A stretch of 64,000 bases of DNA from Myrmaecium sp. VS I D KN 1. Taxonomy: Eukaryota; Ascomycota; Dothideomycetes; Valsariales; Valsariaceae. Of the stretch, positions 47,534 to 59,363 are shown in pieces (positions within the stretch are counted from its first letter, which is position 1; each line of letters begins with the position of its first letter). The position numbers were made by a program, and so were the translations under genes. Location: assembly GCA_019775845.1 (NCBI GenBank), contig JADQAV010000007.1:186390-250389 (forward strand), given 5' to 3'. Under the pieces are notes generated by a model. The model was not told where the DNA came from. It searched no databases and saw only the letters and a program-made list of their open reading frames with translations.

Positions 47534-49747
47534 TCAGGACTCTCCCGCTGCGGCAGTAGCTGGTGCGGCGTCACCTTGTCCTTTGTTAAAGCCACTCCTT
47601 CCACGTCCTCTTCCCCTGTCGCCACCTCCGCGGCCACCTCTGCCTCGGAAGCCTCCGCGACCGCCACGGCCGCCTTCGCTATCGCTAGCACCGCCGCTAC
47701 GATATCCCCCCGACTGTGCGCTGCCGCGACCACTGCCTTGCCAGCTTCCAGCGCCAAAGCGTGAAGCACGCTCCGAAGGATCCTTGTAAACCTGGACATT
47801 GGGTTTCCCTTGAATCACGCGACCTTTGAACTCCGCTGCCACGCGACTGAGAGCGCCTTGCATATCCTCAGGCGACTGGAAATGAGCGATGACGAATCGA
47901 CCGCTCTTCTCGATCCTCTCCGCTTTTGTCTTGTCTTCCTCCGCAAGCACGGATCGCGCCTCTTCTTCGTCCTTGACATTCTGGAAGAACAGGGCCTGAC
48001 TGGGCTTTTTCGCTTCCGCTGGATTCTCCAACTTCATAGCAGGTGATCCAGAAGTTCTTTCCGGTGCCGTTGCCCCATTTGGCTTGTTTTCGTTTGAGAC
48101 GGTCTTCTCTGTAGAGCTAACGTTACTGCTAATGGGCTGAGGAGTCACCGGTTTTATGGTGTCTTTCGGTGTCGCAGGAGCAGGGGAAGGTCCATTCGGT
48201 GCCGGTAATCCTTGTTTAGGTTGTGGTTGGGTGGGCTGAGAATGCTGACCTTGTTGCAAGTTACCTTTGCCAGCTGGTTGCTGAGGGGGAGTTGGCACTG
48301 CTACAGCGCGCCCCTGTGTCGGTCCTTGCTGAGAGGTAGGAGTAGAGAGTGTGGTCGCAGCCGGAGCACCTGGAGTGCCAGACGATATGGCAGACGTAGG
48401 CTGAGATTGTTGGTGTTGCAGGTGGTTTATTTTACCTCCACGGTGGGAAAAGTTGAAGCCTTGTGCTCGCATTTCGGTTCCAATTCTGCCATTGTCGATG
48501 TCTAGAACAAGCCATCCATACGCTGCGTCGGCAAGGTTGAAGTTCCACATGTTTTTGAAAGCGCTTTCGTCTACCTGGCCAGCAGCAGGACCTGGAGTTG
48601 GGCCTCCGAAAGGATTTCCCCCATTTGCAATCGTAGGCATTTTCTCAATGATACCAATGGCTAGATCCAGCAAACGTTTCTGTGACTCGCTTTCCGCAAC
48701 GGCAGGCTCAACTTCGGCCTTTACTGTTTCCCATACATCGTTGAACGAGTTCTTAGACGCAGCAAGTTTACCACGATAGTGATCCAATGTGGGATTAACA
48801 CTGAACTCGTTGTACGAGCTGCCGTATCGGAAGTGAAGTCCGGCTGAGATGGAAAAGTCGGCTTTCAGAGACACTGACAGCTGGTTCAAAAGTCCCTCAC
48901 GCGCGGGTGAAGCATGAGTGACGAAGATGCGGGTTTCGGTAGGGTCATAAACACGATTGGCAGTGTCGATCAGTTCACCCATCTGCAAGAGGGTAGTCCA
49001 CATTGTTCCTTGACCACCGGCAATAGTGGTACGCCCTTCGCCATTGTCGAACATCTTGTGCATAACGACAGCACCGCCAAGCCCAAGTAGACGAAGCTTG
49101 ACGCCACCGATGTCTAGCAGCCTCGAGTGGGCCTCGTCGATTATGTGGAGGTTATCGATCTTGTATTCTCCAGACCGAAGCTTTTCCAGCACTTGCACGT
49201 CTTCACAAGCACCCCATACAGTATACACTGGTACGTTTAGAGTATACGTTTTGTTCAGAAAGAGGGGGAGCTCTGAGAGAGGTAAGTGCTCCCGCGCAAA
49301 CCGTTCCCTGATCGGTGGTTGAGCTGGGGCTTGAGCAATCTGGCGTTTTACGTTCTCGGGGAGCAGAGGCGAATACTGGGCGACATGCTTGAGAGTTCTG
49401 CGACGGTCAGTACTGCGACGCGAACTTATCATCAACACTCAGAAAACACAATCGGAACTCACTTCTCTGCGATGCGATCCAAGGAATGATCATCATAGAA
49501 TCCAAAATCGCCTGTATGTATGATGTAGCTGGCTCGTGCTTCAGCTGCTAAATCGTTGAGAGACCTCAGATTGCCTATCATCATGGGTTAGCGGCGGAGA
49601 AAGGTAATGAAAGACTATGAGAGCAGTCTGACCTCTGACGTCCGCGATGCACAGGACTCTGACGCTGCCTTGTTGGATCACACGTCCCTGGTTTGGAAGA
49701 AGCGGCTGAGCCCCCGGGGCGGGGTTGGCGACAGGAATGTTACCATT
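47534..49747 (-). CDS. DUF2433-type protein: metallophosphoesterase-like domain with RGG-rich tail
   Basis: Three exons: 49747-49633, 49574-49463 and 49397-47534 (696 aa). The N-terminal domain has a calcineurin-phosphoesterase pattern: VRVLCIADVRGNLRSLNDLA, then ASYIIHTGDFGFYDD, and later IFVTHASPAREGLL. The usual DxHGN motif reads DVRGN here, so the metal-binding histidine is replaced by arginine. A Gln/Pro-rich linker follows (about 370-490), then a small domain (ALFFQNVKDEEEA to PNVQVYKD, about 530-615) that could bind RNA, and an RGG/GRG-rich tail. This combination suits an RNA-associated protein that has lost or altered catalysis. The molecular function of the family is not established to my knowledge. 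The start at 49747 (MVNIPVANPAPGAQ) keeps frame; see the findings for a possible upstream exon. Confidence 0.85.
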
Positions 49748-50999
49748 TGGGAGGTAGCCTGGATTATTGTACGGACGAGGCTGGCTAGTAGGTTGCTGTG
49801 AGCGAGTCAGCCTTGAAGCAATCTATCAAGTCGGTGGCCTCAGTAAGCGTTGGTAGAACTTACGGAAGCCATGGAGTTGTCTAGCTCGGTAGGTTCCAAA
49901 GGCTTGAGTCGTTTCAGCCGCGAGACAGGCCTGGAGAAGGGATCTGGAGAGCGATTATATTCGCGCGTATGTTTGACGGGGAAAGAGTGTATAAGGGAAG
50001 AGGTATTACAATAGGAAGGGAGAAGGCGAAAGGCGGATGCTGTTGACAGAATGGAAGTGCTTCACAGCAGCAACTTCTTCGCAAGCTTGCTAGCGTGGTC
50101 TCTCCTGGGCTTGGCGGTCTCACGAAGACTGGTATTAAACCGGACGATATACTAGGTAGTATCATGTATTTCAAGTCGCTCAATGCGCCAGCATGCCTAC
50201 AACCGTCTGAGCATAGATGCCGTAGAAAACTATCGCAGAGCTTGATTCCCGAAAATGAATTATCTTGCGCTGCGAGTCTACAAGAGACGCTTCATCCGCG
50301 AAGGGGTTATGCGACGGGTATACGGCTCTAAGGTCTGAGGTACCACTCTGTATATTACACGGGCCTGGTTCTTGGTATTGAAATGAAACTTATCAAGCCC
50401 CAGACTAGCTGGGCCTACTATGGAAGTACTACTGATCTATACGGAACGAGGGGGAGGGAGATGCGGAGCAAACAGCGTTCAGTTAATCAGGTATTGTACC
50501 ATAATACTTAGAGCTCGTCTGGTCTCCATACTACAGTTTTTCTGAAGAAGCGCAATACAGTAGAAGTAGTAATTTAGTATTTACGGTAAGGTAGGTACTG
50601 TAGTACCTCAACCGAAATCCTGACGTGAAAGCGGCTAGATATCCTGTATCGATAAGCTTCTTAGCATTGGCCCAAGGGTCAACGTCAGGTGGTTTCGTGA
50701 CGTACATACATCCTAGTACCTCTCATACTAGGTACATAACAGGTACCCAGTACTGTGCTTCATAGTGCTACCATTCTGCCAACTCCCGAAGATCTTTAGC
50801 ACCCTCCATAGCTGGGCACCGAATCCATTACTTGCATCGACTCCTTCGATTCAGGACGAGCTCCAACATTATCAGGCGCGATCGCGATAGGCCCACGCCT
50901 CCAGTTCAACAGCAACTCATCGAACTAGGAGGTTTCTGTCGCCAACGTGTTTGCCCACGGCCGCGTAGAGGCGATATCTGTCCACCGAGCGTCACTTCT
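49748..50999. other. Divergent promoter region of the DUF2433-type gene and NCR1
   Basis: It contains an orphan exon-like segment at 49748-49872 (see findings). It also holds dense TAC/GTA palindromic words at about 50580-50612 and 50700-50755 (TACTGTAGTAC, CTAGTACC, ACTAGGTAC). No other gene is seen. Confidence 0.5.
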
Positions 51000-53900
51000 A
51001 TGGAAGGCACCTGTCGCTGGAAATTATCAGCAGGATTGCTGTTGACCTTTCTGGTTCCCTTTACTCTGGGTCAATATGGCTTGACTCCAATACACGAGAA
51101 GGGCCGATGCGCTATCAGGGGCCATTGCGGCAGCGACAGTTTCTTTGGCCCGCAACTGCCTTGCCCTGATAACGGGCCCGCCGAAGCGCCAGATGAGGAT
51201 GTGAGGAAGCGCCTTGTTGGTATATGTGGCGATAGCTGGGCAGATTCGGACGTTTGCTGCAATGCGGAACAGGTACGTTATGGCAGTGACGCAGGAACTC
51301 GTAGCTTACGATGCCTAGCTCGACGCTTTGGAGACCAACTTTAAGCGGGCTGAACCCATCATCACGGCTTGCCCAGCATGCAAAGAGAACTTCTTCAACC
51401 TTTTCTGCACTTTTACCTGCTCACCGGATCAATCCTTATTTATCAACGTTACTCAAACGAAACCGAAGGGTGCGAAATCAGTGGTGACCGAGCTTGACCA
51501 TTTGGTTTCCGACGATTATGGCTCTGAGTTCTACAATAGTTGCAAAGACGTCAAATTTGGTGCAACGAACGGGAAGGCCATGGATTTCATTGGCGGCGGA
51601 GCTAAGAATTATACCCAGTTTCTCAAGTTCCTTGGGGATAAGAAGTTCCTCGGGAGCCCCTTCCAGATGAACTTCCCGCGACCTAGCTCTTCTGAATTCC
51701 CGGGCATGATTTCCATGAACAAGACGGTCTGGAGCTGCAACACGACAGACGAGAGATACCGGTGCGCATGTTTGGATTGCGCGGGTTCCTGTGCGGATCT
51801 TCCCGAAACCTCAAGCGCGGGACAGTGTCGTGTGGGAGTCCTTCCCTGTCTATCCTTCGCTGTCGTTATAGTGTATTCCGCATTCATAGGGCTCCTCCTC
51901 CTAGCAGTCGCAGGTCATGTTGCCTATCAAAGACATGCGAGGCACAAAAGTGAGCTGCTACGTTTACTACAAGACAGTGGCGGTAGCGATGATGAGGATG
52001 AGGGAGATATGGTCCACCAAGTAGGTCTGCTGGACAGGCCAACCGGAAGGTACTACCTCAACACCGTTTGTGACAAAGCTTTCAACAAGCTCGGGAGTGT
52101 CTGTGCTCGCTTTCCCGCCATCACAATTTCCCTGAGTCTTCTGGTGGTGGGTATCCTCAGTCTAGGCTGGATACGTTTCAATGTGGAAACAGACCCTGTT
52201 CGCCTTTGGGTTGCCCCGGATTCCAGCGCCGCTCAACAGAAGGCATTCTTTGACGAGAATTTTGGCCCATTCTTCCGGGCCGAACAGGCTTTCTTGGTCA
52301 ATGATACATTACCATCCGGTCCCGGCCCTGTATTGAGTTACGATACTCTAAGGTGGTGGTTTGACGTCCACAATCGTGTCCAGCGACTGAAATCCGTAAA
52401 GTACGGTCTTACCTTGGACGACGTATGCTTCAAGCCTACCGGTGATGCTTGTGTTATACAGTCCATCACAGGCTATTGGCAGAACGATTTCCTGAATGTG
52501 AGCCCGGATGCCTGGCAACAAGAACTGCGAGATTGCATCGACTCACCCGTTACATGCCTTCCGGACTTTCAACAGCCCTTGGACCCAACACTGCTTCTCG
52601 GCGGCTGGGCCAATGATCCCATCCAAGCGGAAGCACTCGTTGTGACTTGGGTGGTGAACAATTTTGCTGATGGCTCGACGGAGCTTTTGAAAGCAATGGA
52701 CTGGGAACAGAGTCTGAAAGGACTTCTGCTTGCTGTGCAGGATGAGGCCATCGAACGGGGCCTCCGGCTCTCCTTCAACACTGAAATCAGCCTTGAGGAG
52801 GAGCTGAACAAGTCCACGAACACTGATGCTAAAATTGTAGTCATCAGTTACATCATCATGTTTTTATACGCCTCCCTCGCTCTGGGCTCCACAACTCTGG
52901 CTTCAAGGTCCATAATTGAAAATCCAGCGAACGCCCTAGTTCAGTCCAAGTTCTCGCTGGGTGTTGTTGGCATCTTGATAGTCCTGATGTCGGTATCAGC
53001 TTCGGTCGGATTGTTCTCAGCAGCAGGCATCAAAGTGACGCTGATCATTGCTGAGGTTATCCCATTCCTCATTCTGGCTGTTGGTGTAGACAACATATTT
53101 CTTCTTGTCCATGAGTTCGAGCGTGTCAACGTCAGTCACCCGGAGGAGTTGCTACACGAACGAGTTGCAAGGACGCTTGGCAGAATGGGACCCAGTATCC
53201 TCCTCTCAGCTACAGCTGAGACTGTGGCCTTCGCTTTAGGTACCGTCGTGGGTATGCCAGCTGTTCGTAATTTCGCGGCCTATGCGGCCGGCGCTGTCCT
53301 TATCAACGCTTTGCTACAGGTCACGCTGTTTGTGTCAATACTCGCCTTGAATCAAATGCGTGTTGAAGCCAATCGCGCGGATTGCTTCCCTTGCGTTAAG
53401 GTGATTCGTGCCGACAACGCTCTTGGCAACGGGGGCATATTGTATGGTATGGATGAAGAAGGCGGCCTTCAACGTTTCATCCGAAGGAGTTATGCTCCAA
53501 AACTCCTCGAAAAGAAGACCAAAGTTGCGATCCTAACGGTCTTCCTTGGGATATTTGCTGCTGGGGTAGGTCTATTCCCGGCAGTTGAGCTGGGGCTTGA
53601 CCAACGCATAGCGATACCAAGCGGCTCATACCTCATATCGTACTTCGACGACCTGTACGACTACTTCGATCATGGACCACCAGTCTACTTTGTGACCAAA
53701 GAATTGAACGTCACAGAACGAGTCCATCAGCGGGAAATCTGCGCACGGTTTTCCACATGTAGTCAGTTCTCACTGGCCAATATTCTTGAACAAGAGCGAA
53801 AGAGGTCGGATACTTCATACATCGCGTCCTCCGCGGCCAACTGGCTAGATGATTTCTTTTACTGGCTCAAGCCATCGAATGACCAGTGCTGTATCGACGA

Positions 53901-54969
53901 AGCCCCAGGATCACATAAAACCAAGCCGTGTTTCGAAGACCGTCAGCCTCCTTGGAACTTCACTCTGCATGGTATGCCAGAAGGAGAGGAGTTCATGAGT
54001 TATCTCACTCGCTGGTTAGAAGCACCCACCGATGAAGATTGTGCCATCGGTGGAAAGGCAGCGTACAGCGATGCTGTAATTTATGATGCGAACCGAGTGA
54101 CTATCAACGCGAGTCATTTTCGAACTTCGCACACCGCTCTACGGAGTCAACAGGACTTTATTGCCGCGTATTCAGCGGCGCAAAGGATCGCAGCAGAAAT
54201 CAGCAGTCACACTAGCACGGAAGTTTTTCCATATTCCAAGTTTTATATCTTCTTCGATCAGTACACCTCCATAGTACGGCTTAGTTTTGCACTTATCGGC
54301 TCAGCGCTTGCCATCATCTTCGTTGTCATGGCATTGCTTCTAGGCACCGTCCGTACAGCTTTGGTGGTCACTATGACTGTTTCAATGATCATAGTCGATA
54401 TCGTCGGGACGATGGCTATCGTTGGCGTTTCTCTCAACGCCGTGTCTCTTGTCAACTTGATCATTTGCGTGGGTATATCGGTTGAGTTCTGTGCGCATGT
54501 CGCGAGAGCTTTTACATTCCCGTCCCGCACCGTCATGGAGACGGCGCCGAAAAACAAATTCCGCGGTACTGATTTCAGGGCATGGGCGGCGTTGGTGAAC
54601 GTTGGAGGCAGCGTGTTCAGCGGAATCACTGTGACCAAGTTGCTAGGTGTCTTCGTCCTAGCGTTCACAAGGAGTAAGATCTTCGAGGTATATTACTTCA
54701 GGATCTGGCTAGCCTTAGTGATATGGGCTGCATCACACGCCCTTATATTCTTGCCAGTCGCACTGGGTCTAGCTGGGGGAAGAGGTAAGCTGTCTGATAT
54801 CAACCTTAACGTTCTTATTAGTTTTTTTTTCTCTTCTCGATTCTAACCTTCTCTTATAGGTTACCTTGATCCTGAGTCCGACGGTGGTCTGGAGCAGGAT
54901 CTGAGATCTAGATCAAGGCAATATCCCCCGTTGCTAGCAGATGACGACTACGACTCGGAGGATATCTAG
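51000..54969 (+). CDS. NCR1: Niemann-Pick C1 homolog, vacuolar sterol transporter Ncr1
   Basis: Three exons: 51000-51272, 51319-54784 and 54860-54969 (1282 aa). A signal peptide (LSAGLLLTFLVPFTLG) precedes the Cys-rich sterol-binding N-terminal domain (CAIRGHCG, CPDNGP, DVCCNAEQ, CPACKENFFNLFCTFTCSP). The first transmembrane helix after it is at about 265-285. The sterol-sensing domain spans about 596-767 (VVISYIIMFLYASLALGS to LFVSILAL), and the Patched-like C-terminal bundle starts near residue 1075. NPC1 moves sterol from the lumen of late endosomes or vacuole across the glycocalyx into the membrane. The small last exon encodes an acidic tail (LLADDDYDSEDI). The length and cysteine pattern are normal for the family. 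The ATG at 51000 directly precedes the signal peptide. Confidence 0.97.
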
Positions 54970-55727
54970 ATGGAAGATGTTCGTCAAGAAGTGTGTACTA
55001 CAGACGTCCAGGTGGAGCAAGCGGTAATTTGCAGCATAAGAACATAAGACTGGTAGCAGGTTCCACGTTTATCATATCGAGGACGTATGTGTGGAATGTC
55101 AACCGGCGTTATTAATGTACGCGATACGCTGGACGTTACTGTATATTATGATTAGGGATATGAGGCTCCTAACATATATACTAGTATATATAGGCTCTAG
55201 TTAGCTAGAGAATATAAACATCTATCATAATTATAGTTAATATAGATATTCATATAAAATATATATTTATATATTCTTTTATTATTAGTTATATTCGAAC
55301 AAGATTTAAACTTTTTAACGAACGAAGATTCTACAGAGCCAATAAGTATAAAAGCTCTCTACCCGCCTCAGAGCTGGAGTATATCATTAATCTGGGAAAA
55401 CGTCCATACCATACTATTACCCATGGTTATTCGTCCGTATATGTTTTCGACTGTCTTCCACACCAGTCTACAGAACGACACCAGGAATCGATAACAGCTT
55501 ATCGCTTATCGCGCGCGTATAACTACAAGCACTAGTAGGAGTACTAGTACAGTACATACTACCTACTACCGGTACGATTGTTGCGTTGCGGTCCAAAACC
55601 CGTACCTATTGCTCGACAAACGACTTGAAACCTTTCCCTGCTCCTCGTTTGGTCACTGAGCGAACTCGGTATCGGGGCTTTAGCGGCTCCTCCTCTCCCT
55701 TGCGCAAATACCGATTGGATTCCCTCT
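54970..55727. other. Spacer between NCR1 and FMN1 with an AT-rich island
   Basis: The NCR1 3' flank and the FMN1 promoter region. The middle is an AT-rich island (listed separately), and the right part has an ACTAGTAC/GTACATACTACC cluster at about 55525-55572. No gene is seen. Confidence 0.55.
55138..55315. repeat. AT-rich island, TA-dinucleotide dominated
   Basis: Roughly 180 bp made almost wholly of A and T with many TATA and ATAT words, set in DNA of about 50 percent GC. A small inverted repeat (CTCTAG...CTAGAG) occurs near 55193-55210. The composition resembles DNA altered by repeat-induced point mutation, but no transposon feature is left to name a family. Confidence 0.6.
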
Positions 55728-56587
55728 ATGCAAACAGAGCAACAGCCATCGCGGCCGGCGGACCGCGCTCCCATCGCCGGTCCAGATAGTGGCCCCGAGA
55801 GCCCCTTTCCGCTCCGACTAAGCGGTCCGGTGATACGCGGATTCGGGCGAGGCAGTAAAGAGGTATGTCTATAGGCGGGAGGGGTTCTGCTTCCTTTCTT
55901 CTTCCCCGTCGAGAAAGCTGGCGGCAACCGCGCGCGGCGGGAGGAGGGGTGGCGGGGCCATCCGATCGTTCATCGAGAAGGGCGAAGCTTTTTCGTGCCG
56001 GAGGCTGACGTCGTCTCCCTCAAAGCTTGGAATCCCCACCGCTAACATCCCGATCGCGGGTGCGGAAGTCGGAGGCCGCTCGGATTTGGAGACGGGAATC
56101 TACTTCGGGTGGGCGGGGCTCGACTTCGTGTCCGAGACGACGTCCGCAGACTCTCACAATGGCTCGGCTCCGGAGGGATGGGAAGGCCGGGGCAAGGTGC
56201 ACCCGATGGTCATGAGCATCGGTTGGAATCCCTACTACAAGAACACCGTCAAGAGCGTGGTGAGTTCCCAATCCTGGCAGCAATTCCTGCCTGCGGTGGA
56301 ATTGCCTATTTATAACTCCCGGGATATTTCAGGAAGTCCATATCATGCACGACTTTGGGCGAGATTTCTACGACGCCCAACTCAATCTGCTGATACTCGG
56401 CTTCATCAGGCCGGAGTACGACTACGTGTCTAAGGAGCTCCTTATCGAGGATATCAAGACTGATATTCAGGTTGCGGAGCGGAGCCTTGCGAGACCGACA
56501 TACCGGAAGTTCATGTATGATCCGTTCCTTCTCAGCCCAAGGCCGTCAAGCCGGGAAAAGGGCGAGGAAACGAGCGAAGCGAAATGA
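55728..56587 (+). CDS. FMN1: Riboflavin kinase
   Basis: Three exons: 55728-55862, 56026-56259 and 56333-56587 (207 aa). The enzyme phosphorylates riboflavin to FMN. Family blocks are [19 protein letters not shown], where the GxG loop binds nucleotide and intron 1 falls right after SKE, then IPTANIP with the PTAN metal-binding motif, [19 protein letters not shown], and [15 protein letters not shown] followed by LGFIRPE. The length is typical for fungal enzymes. The segment [20 protein letters not shown] is the usual C-terminal helix. The tail after it is basic and charged. The start ATG is supported by a Pro-rich but open leader and by family length. The 3' end converges on acuK. Confidence 0.93.
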
Positions 56588-56975
56588 AAGAGACTTATAT
56601 GACTGGCTTCGAGATAAGGATCACTACGGCCCGCGAGTTTTCGAAAGAAATCACCCATACGAGGAGTCGATAGCGTCAATAGCTTTGACGTCATTAGAGG
56701 CAATGCAAATTCAATAGATCGTGGTAATAGATCGTGGTCAGATGGCGAACTCAACTAAGCTCCTAACTTTTCTTCAAAAAATAGTTTTGTGCCGGCTCAC
56801 CACATGGCAACATCAGTAAAAAGCCTTCCAGGATGCTTCCAGACCCTGTACCGGCCGTCAAGAACAATGAAGAATAACTCCAATATAAGACCCAGTTTTT
56901 AAGACATAACAAACGCCCATGCGGAAATAATGCAGCCCTGCAAATCAAAACACTCCGTGAAACCAATCGGTGGTA
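56588..56975. other. Convergent spacer between FMN1 and acuK
   Basis: A 388-bp spacer with only 3' UTR sequence and no gene. Confidence 0.55.
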
Positions 56976-59363
56976 TTAGAGAATCGGCAGAAACTGACGG
57001 TGCGCGTGAGCTCGATGTCACCAAGAGTAGTTTAAATATCGGATCGGTCCAACACTTACATTAATAACGATCAGCATCGGCATATCGAAATTGTCTCGGG
57101 TGATACACCAGCAACTCATGCATTGTACGACGCCTTCGCTCTCGCCCAGCTTGCTGATCCCGACTTCGTTGCTTATCGACTCGTCCCCTCTCCCTGCCGA
57201 TTTCAGGTGAAAGGAGGTGCCAGTCTTCTTGTCCTCGTCCTGGTGCTGTTCCAAAGGCATCGACGTCATTTGTTCTCGCGTACGATACTTGAGTAATTTA
57301 CACGGCCGTTGCACTTCCCCTCTCGAGTCATTGAAAGCGAGTTTCGCGAAATCCTCCCAGAACTGCACGACGGAATCGCCGTCGAAGAGTTCTGCCACTG
57401 ACACGGGTCGAGGTTCTACAGACGACGGATCTTCGCTAACAGGTTCTTGGTTAGTAGTTCGTGGTGTGTTCAGCCCCGTGGCTGAACTTGTTCCGCTCAG
57501 ACCGTCGCAAGAGCCACTTGTGTTGATGTTGAGATTGGCTTCCTTCCCAAGCAGAACATCCCGTTTCCAGCCGGTCAAGATCGAAAACTCTTTCCCAGCC
57601 GCGACGACCTCTCCGGTCCTCCGTATAACCAGCGTTGGGGTGCCGACGCTCTCGATGTGATCCTCGAAAGTGACCAACGTGCGTTGCAATGCTTGTTCCA
57701 TGAAAACAAGATCGGCGTCCTGCAGCAGCCGCGTGCAAGCAATGAACGATGGCCGGATGCTAGCGATAGCTTTGGCTATACGTAGAGTCTTTTGGCCGGG
57801 AAATCGTCGCCGTACCACTTCTACAAGCCGGTGGAATCCAGACGTATAGCTATACGGTTTCGTAATCGAGCTATAGATTGCGGTGGTGTCACGCCGTCGC
57901 TTGCGAGAGGAGAGTTCCCATTGAACCGGGTGCACTGGGACGCTCGGACGCATGTGGACATGCTGGTGCTGATGCTGTTGCTGTTGTTGCTGCTGCTGGT
58001 GCTGCTGGTGCTGCTGCTGTTGTTGACGGCTATAGGGGTTGAGGTGCTGTCGGGTATGGGAAGGGTGCACAAAATAGACTGGCGAGGAAGGAGAGGTATT
58101 TGCATCGAGACTAGCTCCGAACTCTTGGCCGTTTGAAGCAGGGCTCGCGCTCGCAAGACTGCTTGGTCCAGCTTGGATTGCGTAAGCATGGGGAACCTGG
58201 CAATTCGCAAGATCCTGCCGTAAGGAACCATCTAGGTTCGTACTGACAGGTGTGTTATTCGGCGTCTGAATTTGAGCCATGGATCCATGCCGAGATGGGA
58301 CATTCCGCCAATCCCCCTGGTTGCTATTCTCGGCCCCGAAGGTCATACCGGCAGTGATCCCAACCGAGCTGTCGTTGTAACTACCCGAGGAGATAGAACC
58401 GTTGTATACATTGGCAGCCTGGTTCAGAGGATTGATGATACCATTGTCACCCGGAGGAGTATCAGATGTACCAGAAGCCATATGACCCAGCATTCCAAAC
58501 TCAAGCGCACCGTAATGATTGCCGAAGTTCAAGCTTGCAATGTCGAGGTTGAACAAGGCCGGGTCACTTGGATCGAACAGAGGGCCGCCAAACTGATTCA
58601 TCTGGGAGACGGGCTGCTGAGCGCTTTGAGCATTGTTGCCTGTCATGTTCTGCATCGGAGGCGTCCGTTGGTTTGAGACTTGGTTGAAAGACGGTGATAT
58701 TGGGGTCTGTTGGTTACTGTAAGAGCCCATGGTTTGCGTGTCGTGCATGGAAGGCGCCATTGTGACATGATTTGAATTCTGCGGATAGATGCCGAAATTT
58801 TGTGAATGCGCCTGCTGGTAGTAGTTTGGGTGCTGAGAAACGGAGGTACTCGGAGGATTGGAAAGGGGCCTAGGGCCCGGCATGGATGCTGTTTGATTGC
58901 CGCTGTGATGATACTGGCCGCCGATGCCCGGCATGAGAGCTTCCGGCGGGGCGTCATGGAGATATTTTGCCTTCTTTCTCACACCGTCAGCGCAGGCATC
59001 CTGTAAACCGCGCTTGATGCACCTGTGACAGGGCCGTTCATCACCTAGACTTATTAGCAAGGCGGAAACGGGCTACAAGCTCGCGCATGCGATGGAACTC
59101 CTCGTCTCGCAGGCGGGCGCGAACTTACCGCAGGTAAGATGAGCACGTTGGCACGCGAAGCAGGCCCTCCTCGCCTTTTTCCTCCGCGGCCTGAGTGGGT
59201 CTTTCGCATTCGAACTCGAAGCGGTCTTCGTGCCGTGGGTCTCTTGCGCCGGAGAAGCGTCGCTGGAAAGACGGGATTCTTTTTGGTCGGCCATGTCGCT
59301 CTCCTCGGGGTCAACGCTATGTTCCGGCGATGGGGATGCATCGTCGGCTTCCGTGGTGGTCAT
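56976..59363 (-). CDS. acuK: Zn2Cys6 gluconeogenesis activator AcuK/Ert1
   Basis: Three exons: 59363-59129, 59044-57060 and 56993-56976 (745 aa). The last exon encodes just FLPIL and the stop, and this ending is typical of the family. The zinc cluster, split by intron 1, reads [13 protein letters not shown] then [12 protein letters not shown] and [20 protein letters not shown], a near-signature of the ERT1/acuK family. The middle is Asn/Gln/Pro-rich with a long Gln/His tract. A PAS-like region near residue 500 ([34 protein letters not shown]) completes the family architecture. AcuK acts with AcuM to activate gluconeogenic and, in some species, iron-acquisition genes. The frame opens upstream to a GTG at 59387, but the first ATG is at 59363. 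Confidence 0.93.
57958..58026. repeat. CTG/CAG-rich tract coding for Gln/His in acuK
   Basis: About 70 bp of imperfect CTG/TTG/GTG triplets. On the gene strand it gives alternating runs of glutamine with histidine interruptions, followed by a short His-Gln alternation. Confidence 0.85.
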
